Positions 25,193 to 37,055 of a stretch of DNA of 64,000 nt are shown here, piece after piece. This stretch comes from Paragordius varius. Lineage: Eukaryota > Nematomorpha. Numbering within the stretch: the stretch's first letter is position 1; the number at the start of each line of letters is the position of its first letter. The stretch covers positions 6,820,001-6,884,000 of the forward strand of contig OZ176056.1 of the NCBI GenBank assembly GCA_964247055.1. Direction: 5' to 3'. A program made the translations under genes and the position numbers. The notes under the pieces are model-generated. The model did not search any database. It was not told the origin of the DNA and saw nothing but the letters and a program-made list of their open reading frames with translations.

Positions 25193-25990
25193 GGTTAAAA
25201 ATAAAATTAATATAAAGATAATAATGCATTATTGCCAAACACCGTCTTATATAAATTGAACGGGTTACCGTAAATAAATAGCTATAAGTTATTATTTTTT
25301 TATTGATTGATACTTTTCCTATTTTGTTGTTTTAATTAAATATATGATGGATAGGCGGCACAATTTCGACATGAATGGTAAAATATTTATAGTTGTATAA
25401 TATGAATATAACGGTTTTTGTTTTATAGATACTAATCTTTTGCTTACTAATTTTATTTATATATATTAAGATCACGATTGATAACGAGTAATATTTATGC
25501 TTTTAATTCTCTCTTTTCTAATCAAATGATCTAAAAAAGCAATAATTTTGCTCTTAAGACTAAAATAATCCATAAAATACATTGAATACGCTACTAAATT
25601 TATTATATACAAAACATATTTACCTATTTACATGAATAAATATCATAAACAAAGTATTGAAAAATCACAGGGAAAAATAAATGATATTAGTTGAAACGAA
25701 ATGGAAAAATATGGGCAAAAATATTATAAGGATATATAATATATAATTATGCGTATTTTGATAAGTTTTCATATATTTTGTCTGAAAAAATGGCACTTTG
25801 CATAATAAAGGCGATTTGATGCATGATTGATTCCATAAATCTAAAGTGTAGAATGTAGTATGATAAAGTTTACACAAAATGTTGCTATCAGTTAACCAAG
25901 GCCAGTAAAAAATTATTAAGTGTAAATGAAAAACAATTTTTCAGAACTTTTTTGAAAAAAATAAAAGTTATACATACTACCTTCACCCGT

Positions 25991-26863
25991 TTAAGGCACA
26001 GGTGTACTGGCATCAGTTGCTGGAGCGCCTTGGCCAGCACCGTCGGGAACGCAAGAAATTCCGCTATTAGGCACCAAGCAAGTTAAACAACCTTGATCCC
26101 ATATAGTTCCTTTGGCACATAAGCGACTATAACCCAAACCCTCGGGCGTACATTGAATATATTTGTAGGGTAGAGAGGGATGGGGAAAATACAGAGATTC
26201 AGGAGGCGAATCAGCCGGAACAGGTCTGCATGGGTTAGGGGCTAAGCAAATTATAGGCATTAATATACATTGGGGAAGTAAGGATAAATTAATCAGCATA
26301 AATAAGGCAGGGCTTACAAATATCCAATTCACAAACATAGGGGAACGGTTTATCACATGCTTCGGAGACTAATGTACGTCCAAATCCTTTTGGACTTGAA
26401 ACAAAGCAGGGGTGTTCCAAATTTGTAGTCAATTCATCTCCTACCCAAACACTTTTACCGTGGGTCAGGGTGTTTACAAATTCCTAAACATTTAAAAATA
26501 TTTGTTACGTATGTGGCAAAAATTTAAAATTTATATTGTAAGCTTTTTATAATTTATATTTTTACTGCTTCAGGGGCATTATCGATGATCAAGAGAGCTG
26601 CATTTTGATTCGTACAAGCAACTTTGGCAGCTGACCAGATCACACCAGTTTTAAAGAATTTATAACAGGTATAACTGTTTGCCAACAACTTCCATCCCGA
26701 AGGACAACCTGGATATAAAATAAAATTAAAAAAAAACATGGAAATGTTAAAAAAATTAAAGTAATTTTTATACTAAATAAAATTAACCAAACTTACTTTG
26801 ACTATAAACCACATCACGAATAAATGTTACATAAAGAAAAATTATAGTGCTAATAAATTTCAT
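25991..26863 (-). CDS. Secreted C-type lectin-like protein with a chitin-binding (CBM14) domain, four exons, 208 aa
   Basis: Exons on the minus strand are 26863-26797, 26708-26566, 26483-26318 and 26241-25991 (TAA). Introns are 88, 82 and 76 bases, with phases 1, 0 and 1 matching. The signal peptide is MKFISTIIFLYVTF... ending near VVYSQ. Residues about 23-125 form a C-type lectin domain: CPSGWKLL, YTCYKFF, WSAAKVAC, KSVWVGDE, HPCF, then CDKPFPYVCE. The EPN/QPD and WND calcium-sugar motifs are absent, so it is probably not a classic calcium-dependent sugar binder. Residues about 129-190 look like a peritrophin-A/CBM14 domain (CRPVP, YFPHP, YIQC, LCAKGTIWDQGC). A short Gly/Ala/Pro/Thr tail follows. 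The likely role is in an extracellular coat, cuticle or immune surface; that is inference. Confidence 0.85.
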
Positions 26864-27341
26864 ATCGAGAGGATTGGGTGTATATTGCGTGTTGCAGAAA
26901 ATTTATGCCAAGTTAAATTTGAAAAAGTGAATAATGTTACCTAAGAGGTGGTCCTTATATAATGGTCATTTATCACACACTAACACATAAAGAATCGCTT
27001 TAAGCGCCAATTTATAAAACTTAACTATGTACAATATGTAACACCACAAGATATCTAGGCATAAACAGTTTACCATTCCGATAATTTATTTTAGCGTTTA
27101 ACTTAGTTTATGAGTTTTTTAGAGCTTACATTTTAATAATAGAATAAACAATTACAATTTGAAAAAATTATGATACCATTATGATGCAAGGTTTTAGCTT
27201 TGTTTTGATATGTCTCCTTTAATTGGTCATATTCTATTATAATGTTATATTTTTATTAACAATTCAATTCGTTTATATGGCCATTTAATTATTTTTTATC
27301 AAAATAATTTCTTTTTATCTTTATAACAGTATCAACTTTTA

Positions 27342-27853
27342 TAATAACTGTTGTTAAATCCGTAAAATAACGATAAACGAAAACTAAATAAAATTAATTG
27401 AAAGATATTTATTAACAGAAATTATAAACGATATATAAAACCCTTTCGTCAATAGTAATCGCAGACTAGTTTCGTGCCTGTTAGCACTCATCAGTACGAC
27501 ATAACTATTTGACTTGGGGTTTTCACATATCGATTTCGCATATATATCCAACTTTGCAATTTTGGTATAATTGCAGTTGGTTATAATTAAATTTTTAAAA
27601 ACATTCATGAAATTTAAATTGAAAATTTGAAAATATACTTAAAATTAACAGTAGGTTTAACCCTAGATTTATATCTACTTAGGGATTTCAAAGAAATCAA
27701 TTTAATAACCAAGAAGCACTAAACTAGTCTGCTTTTAGTATTGACGAAAGGGTTTCACATATTGTTTATAATTTCTGTTAATAAATATCTTTCAATTAGT
27801 TTTCTATTTAGTTTTCGTTTATCGTTATTTTACGGATTTAACAACAGTTATTA
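27342..27853. mobile_element. Foldback MITE with ~140-bp arms
   Basis: The outer ends are TAATAACTGTTGTTAAATCC and its inverse. Homology in inverse extends through AAAGATATTTATTAACAGAA and CCCTTTCGTCAATA. Direct copies of ACAGTATCAACTTTTA flank it at about 27326 and 27886. The open frame at 27384-27608 is only the arm read in one direction. Confidence 0.8.
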
Positions 27854-28139
27854 CAAAACTTAATCAATCCGTCCATTTACCATTACAGTATCAACTTTTA
27901 ATTATAGGTATTAAAAGGGGATTATAAACCTATTACAATGTTAATAATTTATTATCTTAGATGTTGTGATTCTCACGTTTGTATGTTATGAATATACATA
28001 TGCCTTTGTCATTTTCTTTGGTGTTATCACTTTTCAAGATTTTTACAATTATATATGTCGCGCTGCCCAAACATTGGTTAAATTTTTTATTCTAATATAT
28101 AACTTTGCAATCAGTATACTTTCATATTTAAATTTTTTA

Positions 28140-28419
28140 CAGTAAAAATTGAAATTATACGGACAAAACTTAAAACTATATGGACAAATATTTTTTTTTA
28201 AAGACAACCCTACTTTTTAAATCTTGATTATTTTCAATATAACTCATTATTTTAATCGTAGAATCAAATACAGATGTAAATAGGAAACCCCATCAATTTT
28301 ATATTTTACAGTGGTAGGATATTTATATAAATAATATGAAGGTTTAAAAAAGTATGGTTGTCTTTTTAATAAAAATTTGTCTTTATATTTTTACATCTGT
28401 ATAATAGCAATTTTTACTG
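28140..28419. mobile_element. MITE family B, copy 3
   Basis: It begins CAGTAAAAATTGAAATTATA and ends AGCAATTTTTACTG, with the same internal boxes (GGACAAAA, AGACAACCCTACTTTT) as the copy at 1338. Confidence 0.9.
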
Positions 28420-28788
28420 TTTTATAAAAATTTCAATATTTATTCGTTGTTTGCAAATTATTGGGGCAAAGGAAAAGGTATTGAAAAAATTAATTAAAAA
28501 CGGATTCAAGAATAAAGATTGGTTTAATTTTGGAGCTAACATTAAATTCTTTACCATATTTAAATAAATTCCCTAACTTATGTATTTTTATACAAAAGGT
28601 TACTATTTGCCACAAGTCAGTTATGTTATAATTTAAATTTATTTTTTTAACAATATATCTATCACCTTATAATATATAAATAATATTAATAATTAATTTA
28701 TGATTAAGGAAAGGCAAAGGATGGGGTCATACATTAATTTGACTTTTTTTTTTATCAATTTTTAATATATTAAAATGATTAATTTTAG

Positions 28789-31544
28789 GTCTTAGCCGTG
28801 TCAAAGGAGGTTCAACTTCTAGAACAGGTAAAACAATATATTAATTACATAAGATAATTAATTACTATATTTTTTACATTCTTGGATTTGGAATAAATGG
28901 GCATTACAAATTACATTTCAAATATTTTTATAATTAAGGATTATTTCAAAATGGGCAATCTTCAACTATAATACGTTTTGGATAAGTTAACAAATAAAAA
29001 TTTAAAAGAAAACAAATTTTTTGGATTATTTTATCTAGTGAATACCGAAAGCTTCAATGAATCCTAATTTATTTGATTTTTATAAAACCTTCAACTCAGA
29101 TTCATATCAAAAATATTTTATTAAAATTCAACTTAATCCAATTTACCGTCGTTTATTTTAATTATAGGTGAAGCTGTCAATGGAACCGTGGTGTGTTCAA
29201 CATTTTGCCCCGCAAATTCTTTCTTAGTCAACTGCCAATGTAAATCTTTATTCACATATAATTTTCATAGCTCAAACATTAAATTTATATAATTTATATT
29301 ATATAAAAATACTAGCGTAAATCTCGTGCTGCTACGCAGCCCGAGGAAGTCCTTCGGACTTCTGGGAGGGGGGGAAGGTTATTTGAAAAAAGGGATAATA
29401 AAATGATCCACATATGTGGATTATTTGGAAACATTATTTAATAGCTAAGATCTCATAGGAATTTTAAAACGGTGCATTTAAGCTAATTTAATATTTACTG
29501 GGGGGAAAACTAGATTTAAAAAATTATTTTTGTGGACTTTGTTTTTTAAAATAAATTTTACGGGGTGAGCGTTCAAAAAAAGGGCGAAGCTATTGTCGGG
29601 GCATTCATTGATAATTATATTTTTTTGATGTTTGGGTTTGAATGGGTTCACCGGCTTTCAGGGAACAGATCACAAAGCCACATGATGAATCAGTTTTTAG
29701 CGGGTAGCTCCTTACCCAGCAGCTATCATCAAAGAAACGCTTGACTAAAATTTATCAGGGAATACGTGGAATCCATAAATTTTTACGGTCTCATACCTAG
29801 GGCGAAAAATAGATTTAAAAACTTATTTTTGTGGACTTTGTTTTTTGAAAAAATGGCATTTTACGGGGGGAGCGGGTAAAAAAAGGGTTTAAATTAAAAA
29901 AGCGAGACGACTATGTTCGGCGCAATCGAAAATAAGTAAACAAAAAGCATATTTGAAACTGAATGATTCCAACACGTTCTCCGGAAAATTGTCTCAAAGA
30001 CACGATTTTTGTGGACTTCTGTTTTTAAAAAAACCCGTTTTTCAACGGGGTAGGCCCGAACTGGGGGCCTATTTCAAAAAAGGGCGAAGCTATTGTCGGG
30101 GCATTCATTAATGATTATATTTTTTCGATGTTTGGATTTGAATGGGTCTACCGGTTTCCCGGTACCAGATCATAAAGCCAGCATTTTCCATTTTTATAAA
30201 TATATAGATTACCATAAATTATGTTTTATTATCCATATATCTTTTAATATCCTAGACATATGATAGATACTCCTTACTCAGCAGCTATCATCAAAGAAAC
30301 GCTTGACTAAAATTTTTGCCTTTTAGGGAATACGAAAAATCCTTATTGAATTTTTACAGTCTCATACCTTGGGCAAAAAAATACAATCAAAAATTATTTT
30401 TGTAGACTTTGTTTTTTTTTTGAAAAAAATGGCATTTTATGGGGATAGCGGGTAAAAAGACGGCCTAAATCAAAAAAGTGAGTTGACTATGTTCGGCGCG
30501 ATCAAAAATATGTAAACAAAAATTATATTTGAAATCAAATGGTCAAACACGTTCTCCGGAAAATGTCTCAACCTGTTTTCACACGGGGTAGGCCCTAACT
30601 GGGGGCCTAATTCAAAAAAGGGCGAAGCTATTGTCGGGGCATTCATTAATGATTATATTTTTTTGATGTTTGGATTTGAATGGGGTTACCGGTTTTCCGG
30701 AAGATCACAAAGCCACATGATGAATCAGTTTTTAGCGGGTAGCTTCTTACCCAGCAATTATCATCAAAGAAACGCTTGAATTTTTGCCTTTTAACAGGTA
30801 ATAACGAAAAAACCTTCTCGAATTTTCACAGTCTCATACCTTGGGCAAAAAAATACAATCGAAATATTATTTTTGTGGACTTTGTTTTTTTTGAAAAAAA
30901 ATGGCATTTTACGGGGTAGCAGGTAAAAAGAGGGCCTAAATTAAAAAAGCGAGGACTATGTTCGGCGCAATAGAAAATAAGTAAACAAAAATCATATTTG
31001 AAACTGAATGATCCAACACGTTCTCCGGAAAATTATCTCAAAGGCACGATTTTTGCGGACTTCTGCTTTCAAAAAAAACTCGTTTTTCACACGGGGTGGG
31101 CCCGAACTGGGGGCCTATTTCAAAAAAGGGCGTATTGTCGGGGCATTCATTAATGATTATATTTTTTCGATGTTTGGATTTGAATGGGTCTACCGGTTTT
31201 CCGGTACCAGATCACAAAGCCAGCATTTTCCATTTTTATAAACATATAGATTCCTAAATTTTTAGGCGTATACCTCTTATTACTTTTATTATCTAATATA
31301 ATTCTTTGTCAAAAAACGCTTTTTATTTGATTAGCCTGGGTCTGTTTGAAACTAAAGAGTAGCTTAACCAGATGATAACATTAAAACATCTAATAACTCT
31401 AATGTGCCCACAAAAGACACGGAAATAAATGAAAATGTTGAAAAGGAAATAGGGAATTTAGAAGTTGACAGTGTCAATCATCTTGAAACGCAAAACAAAA
31501 ATTTGAATGAAGAAAAAATAGTCAACCAAAAATTTAAAAATTAG
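28789..31544 (+). CDS. Small Cys- and Asn/Glu-rich protein, partial model (first exon not found)
   Basis: Three exons can be joined in frame: 28789-28827, 29168-29239 and 31372-31544 (TAG), with phases 1 and 1. The middle exon encodes VVCSTFCPANSFLVNCQ. The last encodes 56 residues, charged and Asn-rich, with a Glu/Asn repeat-like region. The 5' exon is unknown: an ATG at about 28000 opens a hydrophobic peptide (MPLSFSLVLSLFKIFTIIYV) that would serve as a signal peptide but does not join in phase directly. The second long intron (29240-31371) contains a whole Helitron-like element. No family is recognised. An alternative phase-0 reading of the first two exons soon hits a stop and is less likely. 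Confidence 0.5.
29312..31250 (-). mobile_element. Helitron-like element, copy 2 (1.94 kb, intronic)
   Basis: On the minus strand the 3' terminus is a hairpin (CTCG, a mismatch, GCTGC, loop GTA, GCAGC, a mismatch, CGAG) followed by ATTTACGCTAG, with host T next. The 5' end is TCTATATGTTTATAAAAATG preceded by A. The interior is three to four tandem units of about 480-570 bp with the boxes GTGGACTTTG, TATGTTCGGCGCAAT, TATTGTCGGGGCATTCATT and GGGTAGCTCCTTACCCAGCA. A second 5'-end-like sequence at about 30200-30232 marks an internal unit boundary. No helicase gene. Confidence 0.85.
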
Positions 31545-31897
31545 AAGCAATCAAAATTATTTAGGGAAAAATACACGGGAAAAACCAAATCATACATCAT
31601 GATTACACAATTTGATTTATATGTAATTCATCAATCAAACAATTTATTAATTACAGTGCTTATATAACATGAAATTATTTGATTTAATAGAATAAATTAC
31701 ATATATAAGTTACATTAATACTATTTTTTAATGGATTTTAATAGTTAAGACTGCGATTTCTGTTAAAATGAGCATTTGATTTATGTAATATTTTGCACAT
31801 CAATTCTAACATGAAAAAAATATAAATATAAAAAAAATTCGTACCTTACATTCGAAACTAGATTCAAACGTTTATTCTTAAAACCAAAGGGATACTA

Positions 31898-32194
31898 TTA
31901 TTCTCGCAAAAGAAAAAATATTGGATACAATTTATGTTCGGAGTCAAAAAAATGGTATAAAACAAAAATTAAATCAAGATTGACCAATTTTGAACATAAA
32001 AGTATACTCTTTTGTGCCCACAAAAAAATATAATATTGATGCAAACTTAGTTGCACTTCCTGTAAGATAGCATGCTCGGAAGGTAAAAGAGATGATCTTA
32101 TATCAGCTACCTGTTCCTCATAATATTCATTGATTTCAGGGCCTGGGAGGTTGGAAACGATTGCTTCAATTTTCTTTCGTTTCTCAAGTAAATA
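31898..32194 (-). CDS. Isolated coding exon, weakly Mediator-9-like
   Basis: On the minus strand, after a CTCAG acceptor, a 98-codon open frame begins YLLEKRKKIEAIVSNLPGPE and continues EQVADIRSSLLPSEHAIL and EVQLSLHQY, then turns hydrophobic and AT-rich, so the true exon probably ends at a donor before about 32030. The helical pattern with 'K.I..I..LPG' and a following helix recalls the C-terminus of Mediator subunit 9, but the similarity is short and I do not assign it. No partner exons were found. Confidence 0.35.
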   Translation of the reverse strand, partial: YLLEKRKKIEAIVSNLPGPEINEYYEEQVADIRSSLLPSEHAILQEVQLSLHQYYIFLWAQKSILLCSKLVNLDLIFVLYHFFDSEHKLYPIFFLLRE

Positions 32195-32493
32195 CTGAGA
32201 TCGGCATGCTCATGTTCACTCCGTTCAAGTAAATTTGGGCTTATCTGTTGTTTTACAACTTAATAAATTTTTTATTAATGTTTAAAAAAGCTAAATATCC
32301 CCATGCGAAGAAAATCTAAATCGATCTACAACTTAATAACTAAATTGATCGTTTAATAAAAAATCTTAAAAAGGTGATAGAAGTAATATATGAATTGAGT
32401 AGATTTCATCGTAAAAAATTTAAGCAATAACGGTTTCCGTAATAGACTCAACATAAAAAAATATCAATAAAACACATTAAAACTATCGAAAAT

Positions 32494-32727
32494 TTGTTAA
32501 TGTGCCTATTTACCACATATCCTACCAATGAAAACTACATAATTAAAAATGAAATTGTCAATGTACTTGGTATAAATAAGTTTGTAAAGGTAGAGCCGTG
32601 TGATACATTGTACACGGTTGAAACAGATAAAAAGTGCGTGAAGGTGCAAAATCATTGGCCTTCGAGATCTCAAGAATGTAAAATTTTGAATACAGCAAGG
32701 AATTTAGATGTTCTTCGACTTCTTTAG
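32494..32727 (+). other. Open frame of uncertain status
   Basis: A 77-codon frame opens at a TTG, or at the in-frame ATG a little later. It reads YPTNENYIIKNEIVNVLGIN and then KVEPCDTLYTVETDKKC. It has balanced composition for this AT-rich DNA, and sits just upstream of the dead hAT element. It may be a scrap of a gene or of another element. No family is recognised. Confidence 0.2.
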
Positions 32728-32805
32728 CCGGCATCATGGCACAATCTTCGATTGTTTTTTGTTTACATACCCAAACTTCGTATTAATCTAAAAAATGATT
32801 CATAC

Positions 32806-35165
32806 CAGTGATACTCAAACCGCGGCCCGCGGGCCGCATGCGGCCTTAAGAGTGCTTTAAAATTGCCCTATGACCATATTGATACAAAATTATTTTTTTA
32901 TTGTATATATAAAAATATACATAAACGAATTTTCACTTATTTTAATATTAATTTATTTTCTTTAGTAATTTTGGTAATTTTTATTTACCGAATATGAAAT
33001 GTAAAAAACTATCTCTTCATTAAAATGATTTCAAAATTTTGGCACACGTTGTTTCTGTTTCTGTATTCTAAATTTTATTGCATTCCTTTTTTATTTAAGC
33101 CAGCCTTTCACCCACACTTGCATATACATATTCTTTATTGCTATCCTGCATCATTAAACTTCAACATCATTAAATTTTTACCTATCTTTTTATAGCATAA
33201 TTCAAATTATATTCACATTTGTTTGAAATTTACATTATATTTAAACATAAATTCAAAGGATGACATCTAATCTAAAAGACGTATATCATCCGATGAAAAT
33301 CACTCCTCTAAAAAAGAATGAAAAGAAAAATTCTTTGTCGTATTAAAACGTTGTTATCTGTCTTATATGTAAGGAAAACTTAATTAAAAAAAAATACAAT
33401 ATTGAAAGAAATATTACAATCCATCATTCTCATAAATTACCAAAAAATTATGAGGAAAGAAACGAAAAATATAAAAAGAGATTATGTCCATAGCTTTCGC
33501 CCAGGAAATGCTGTAACATTAGCTTCATGAAATTCGCAATATTTTAGGAAAATATATGAAACCGTTTACTGATTCCCAACTAATAAAAAATGTTAATAAA
33601 TAATTGCACTTTTTATTTGATAAATTCCATAATAAAGATCAAATCATGAGACAATTAAAAAACTTCAATTTTTTGATTCAACACGTGCTCGACGCATTGA
33701 ATATATATCTAAATATATTTTTACCAATACATTATTGGCCCGGAAAAACTGCAAATATTTTAGTATTGCAATTGATTCGAGCACTGATATTAGTTCAACA
33801 CCTCAATGTGCGCTCTTTGTGAGATTTTGCAACGACAACATAATCAACGAAGAATATTTAAAATTTTTACCACCACAAAAGGATTTGATTTTCTTTAAAT
33901 AATTAGCACTTTTTTCGATAATAATGGTATATCTATGAAAAAATTGGTTTTGATCTGCTCAGACGGCTCCCACTATGATTGGAATAAACAAATGATTTAT
34001 TCTTTTTTTGAAAAACAAACATAATATGCAAAATATTTTATCCTTTCACTGCTTTTCTCATCAGCCAAACTTGGTTTTGCGTTAAACGATAAATCACTCA
34101 ATTCTAATAAAACGGTAGAGCGTATAGTTAACCACATCCGTGGCAGAAAATTCAAATTCCAAAACCTTCTGAAAGATATCCACAGTAGGTTTGATGATAT
34201 TCTTTTGTATACCGCTGTGATTATTAAATAGATTTTTTTAAGACATAAAATCCTATATTTTATAAAGGATAACACAAAGATTGATGAGAAAATAAATAGC
34301 GACAAATGGTTAGTTATATTAGCCTACCTTTGCTACACTTATAAACTTAGTATTATTTAACAAGTCTTCGAGGGGGCAAAATAATAACCCAATTTGTTTT
34401 TGAAGAAAAATTAATAATATATAAACAAGATTATATGAATAAAACACCCCTATATTTCCAAAAGTTAAAACGATTCATGAAGAAAATATGGAAAATACTT
34501 TAAATATAGACATTTAACATTTTTATTTAATGAGAGGAAATACATAATTCAAGAATTAAAAAATATTAAAAATTGCTTAAATCCCGTTAAAATCTATGAC
34601 ATATGGATATATCCATATTCAGCAACTTGAGCATTTCGGTTTTGATCAAGCGCATATCATTGAAGAATTCGTAGATTTTAAAAATGAATCCAATTTGGAG
34701 GTTATATTCAAGGAGAATCGTAGAGAAGAAAGATATGTAAAGTGAAAATATGTGCCAAATAAATATGAAAACATAAAAAAATGTGCTCAAGTTATCCTAA
34801 CTGTATTTCCCTTAACTTACACGTTTGAGACGGCATATTCAAAAATGAAGTTTGCCAAGATATATATAGAAATCGCTTAACCGATGATTGTATAACGTCG
34901 TATTAAGAGTGGCTTGTCAGGAGGCGAAACCAAATTTGTCAAAAATTATTGGTTTTTCAAAATATTTTAATTTTTTAAACTAAATGGCGCAAAACGATTA
35001 GCTGGATTTGCATGCGATCCGCAAAAAATTCATTGTGCTGATTTAGAGTTAAATATGTGCATATGTGTCAAATAGCTATGGAATATTTGCCATTATAAGG
35101 TTTATGGCCCAGGAAAAAAAATATATTTTATTTGGCCCGACAAACTTTTTTGGTGAGTACCACTG
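32806..35165 (+). mobile_element. hAT transposon, copy 1, inactive
   Basis: The left end CAGTGATACTCAAACCGCGG and the right end TGAGTACCACTG are inverse to each other. Flanks ATTCATAC and ATATATAC are a diverged 8-bp target duplication. The plus strand carries broken frames of a hAT transposase of the ZBED/GTF2IRD2 type: an N-terminal block starting near 33260 (ATGACATCTAAT), a middle block with STRARRIEYISKYIFTNTLL-like sequence near 33680, and a C-terminal dimerisation block near 34830. Stops and frameshifts throughout. Aligns end to end with copy 2. Confidence 0.85.
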
Positions 35166-35679
35166 ATATATACTAATATGTCATTTACATTATATATAAT
35201 TTTCAATAAATTTTTGAATCAATCAATGTTTAAGAATCTCAGGCACTATAATAAAACGCTTATTTAATATAACTTGCGTAGAAATCAACAATATGCTATG
35301 ATAAAAAGTAAAAAACAATAAATTACATATTTATATGTATGTAAACCCATATATAAGTGCAGATTTTACACCATATTGCTGTTGTATAAATTGATGGACA
35401 AATTGATCAAAAACATCAAGTAGGGCTACTTTTACAGGAAATTTATAATATCATCACGGGCATGACTTATCCACGCTTTTTCCCTATGAGAAGGGTCGGC
35501 CTTTCGTTTGAGCGCTTTGTTGATGTCTCATAAGTGTTTCATGTTGCGCACAAATATCTAAACAGTGTATAAAATCCTTTTTATTGTCTAATCCATACAC
35601 TGTTTCTATGTTGAAGGGATTATTTCAAGGTATGTGGAAGGATTTTGGCCATTGCAAATTGCTGTAAAATCAACATTTT

Positions 35680-36648
35680 CTAATATGTCGTGTAAAATCC
35701 TGTAAAAGTTTCAACATTCTTTTGTGTGATAACTTTTGTGAGAGACGAATTTATCAGTTGGTTATAGAACACAATGTATTTATTATAAAAAGCGGAACTT
35801 AACACATCAGCCAATACAATGCTTGTCATCTTATTTGGATTAAGACACCATAAACTCCGAGTTCGGCAGATTGAACTACGAAGTTTTTTGTTGGGAGTTT
35901 CCAATTTATTTGATGTGTCAATTGAGCGTTCAACTAAAGCTAGAATAATTGAGTTGCGAAATAGTTTTATTATATTGTCAATTTTGAATCAATATTTGGT
36001 ATTTAAGAAAATAATTAGTGTTGAATCCAGAATTTCCTTTTATCCCTTATAAGAAAAATATAATATATACTATTCATATCATCTTGGGAAACATTGAATG
36101 CCAAAGTAAAATTTGTTTGATTGGAATTTTCACGGTTAAAAATAGCTATCGTTCCAATATAATTATTTCTTGATGGATTGAAAAATGCGGTTTTTAACTC
36201 ATTTAAATCTAATTTTTTATATAATAAAACTAAGTTCTTAAAATTATCTTTTAGATCTATAGTGTATTGTCTATGTTTTGCTAAGAAATTTAATATTTCG
36301 CATTTCATCTTATTGAAATTTGTTGTAGAAGGATACAGAAACCTGTTAATTACAAAAATTATACATATTTATCCTTGATAAAAACAAAACATATGAATCA
36401 TTAATGGTTTCCCCATTATATTTTACAATTTAATTATACAAAAGAAATGACAAAAAATATTTAGTCTAATTAAATAAAGTATGAACTGCGGATATTTTAG
36501 ATATTTTACATTGCTCTTTGATTAACCGATGGAAGGATAACAGCGTTAAAGGTCCATTGATATAGATAATCTTAAAAAATTCTGAGCATGTTTCGCTATA
36601 TAATTTTACGAGGCTTAAAACATATAAAATGTGCTGATTTAAAAACAT
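35680..36648 (-). CDS. Orphan secreted-type protein, three exons, 219 aa
   Basis: Exons on the minus strand are 36648-36487, 36308-36071 and 35939-35680 (TAG). Introns are 178 and 131 bases, with phases 0 and 1 matching. It starts MFLNQHILYVLSLVKLYS, a plausible signal peptide followed by ETCSEFFK. Other segments are QCKISKISAMKCEILNFLAK, NNYIGTIAIFNRENSNQTNF, CRTRSLWCLNPNKM and NVETFTGFYTTY. There are five Cys after the signal and several N-glycosylation sequons (NQT, NFT, NVS, NSS). No family is recognised. It lies 0.4 kb downstream of another secreted-peptide gene on the same strand. Extra 5' exons cannot be excluded. Confidence 0.62.
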
Positions 36649-37055
36649 GCGGTGCCAAAATTATAATGCCACTAAATCAATTACGCTGTAAACATTCATT
36701 CAAGCAGTATAAGTTTATAAATCTTTTCTTGATACACCTGATATTTACATTCTACATGGTTTGTATGTTCACTTAATATTGATAAATTTATTACATACAA
36801 ATTAACTGATTAGTAATAATCACATATTTGAACATGAATAGAGGACATGTATTTGGTTCTAACAACTGAAATTCTACAAACTTCAATAATAACAAAGTTT
36901 GGATAACAAATCATGCTATATAATAAAAACACATATATTTTATTGACAACAAAACTTACAATGAAGATAAAAAAATTATAGATTTTTCTGTTGTTAAAAA
37001 TTTTGATCCAGAAATAAAAGTTATAAAAAATAAGTATGGCGCCTAAGTCCATCTG

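Noticed and set aside
31898-32194. Firm assignment of the lone exon as Mediator subunit 9
   Set aside because: Only about 30 residues look similar and no other exon was found; recorded as unassigned.
34587-34790. Minus-strand 67-codon frame
   Set aside because: Shadow of the decayed hAT transposase on the other strand; the same shadow recurs at 45709 in copy 2.
36810-37052. 80-codon hydrophobic minus-strand frame as a 5' exon of the 219-aa gene
   Set aside because: A donor at the end of its first 31 codons is possible, but no acceptor chain stays in frame, and the ATG at 36648 gives a simpler model.
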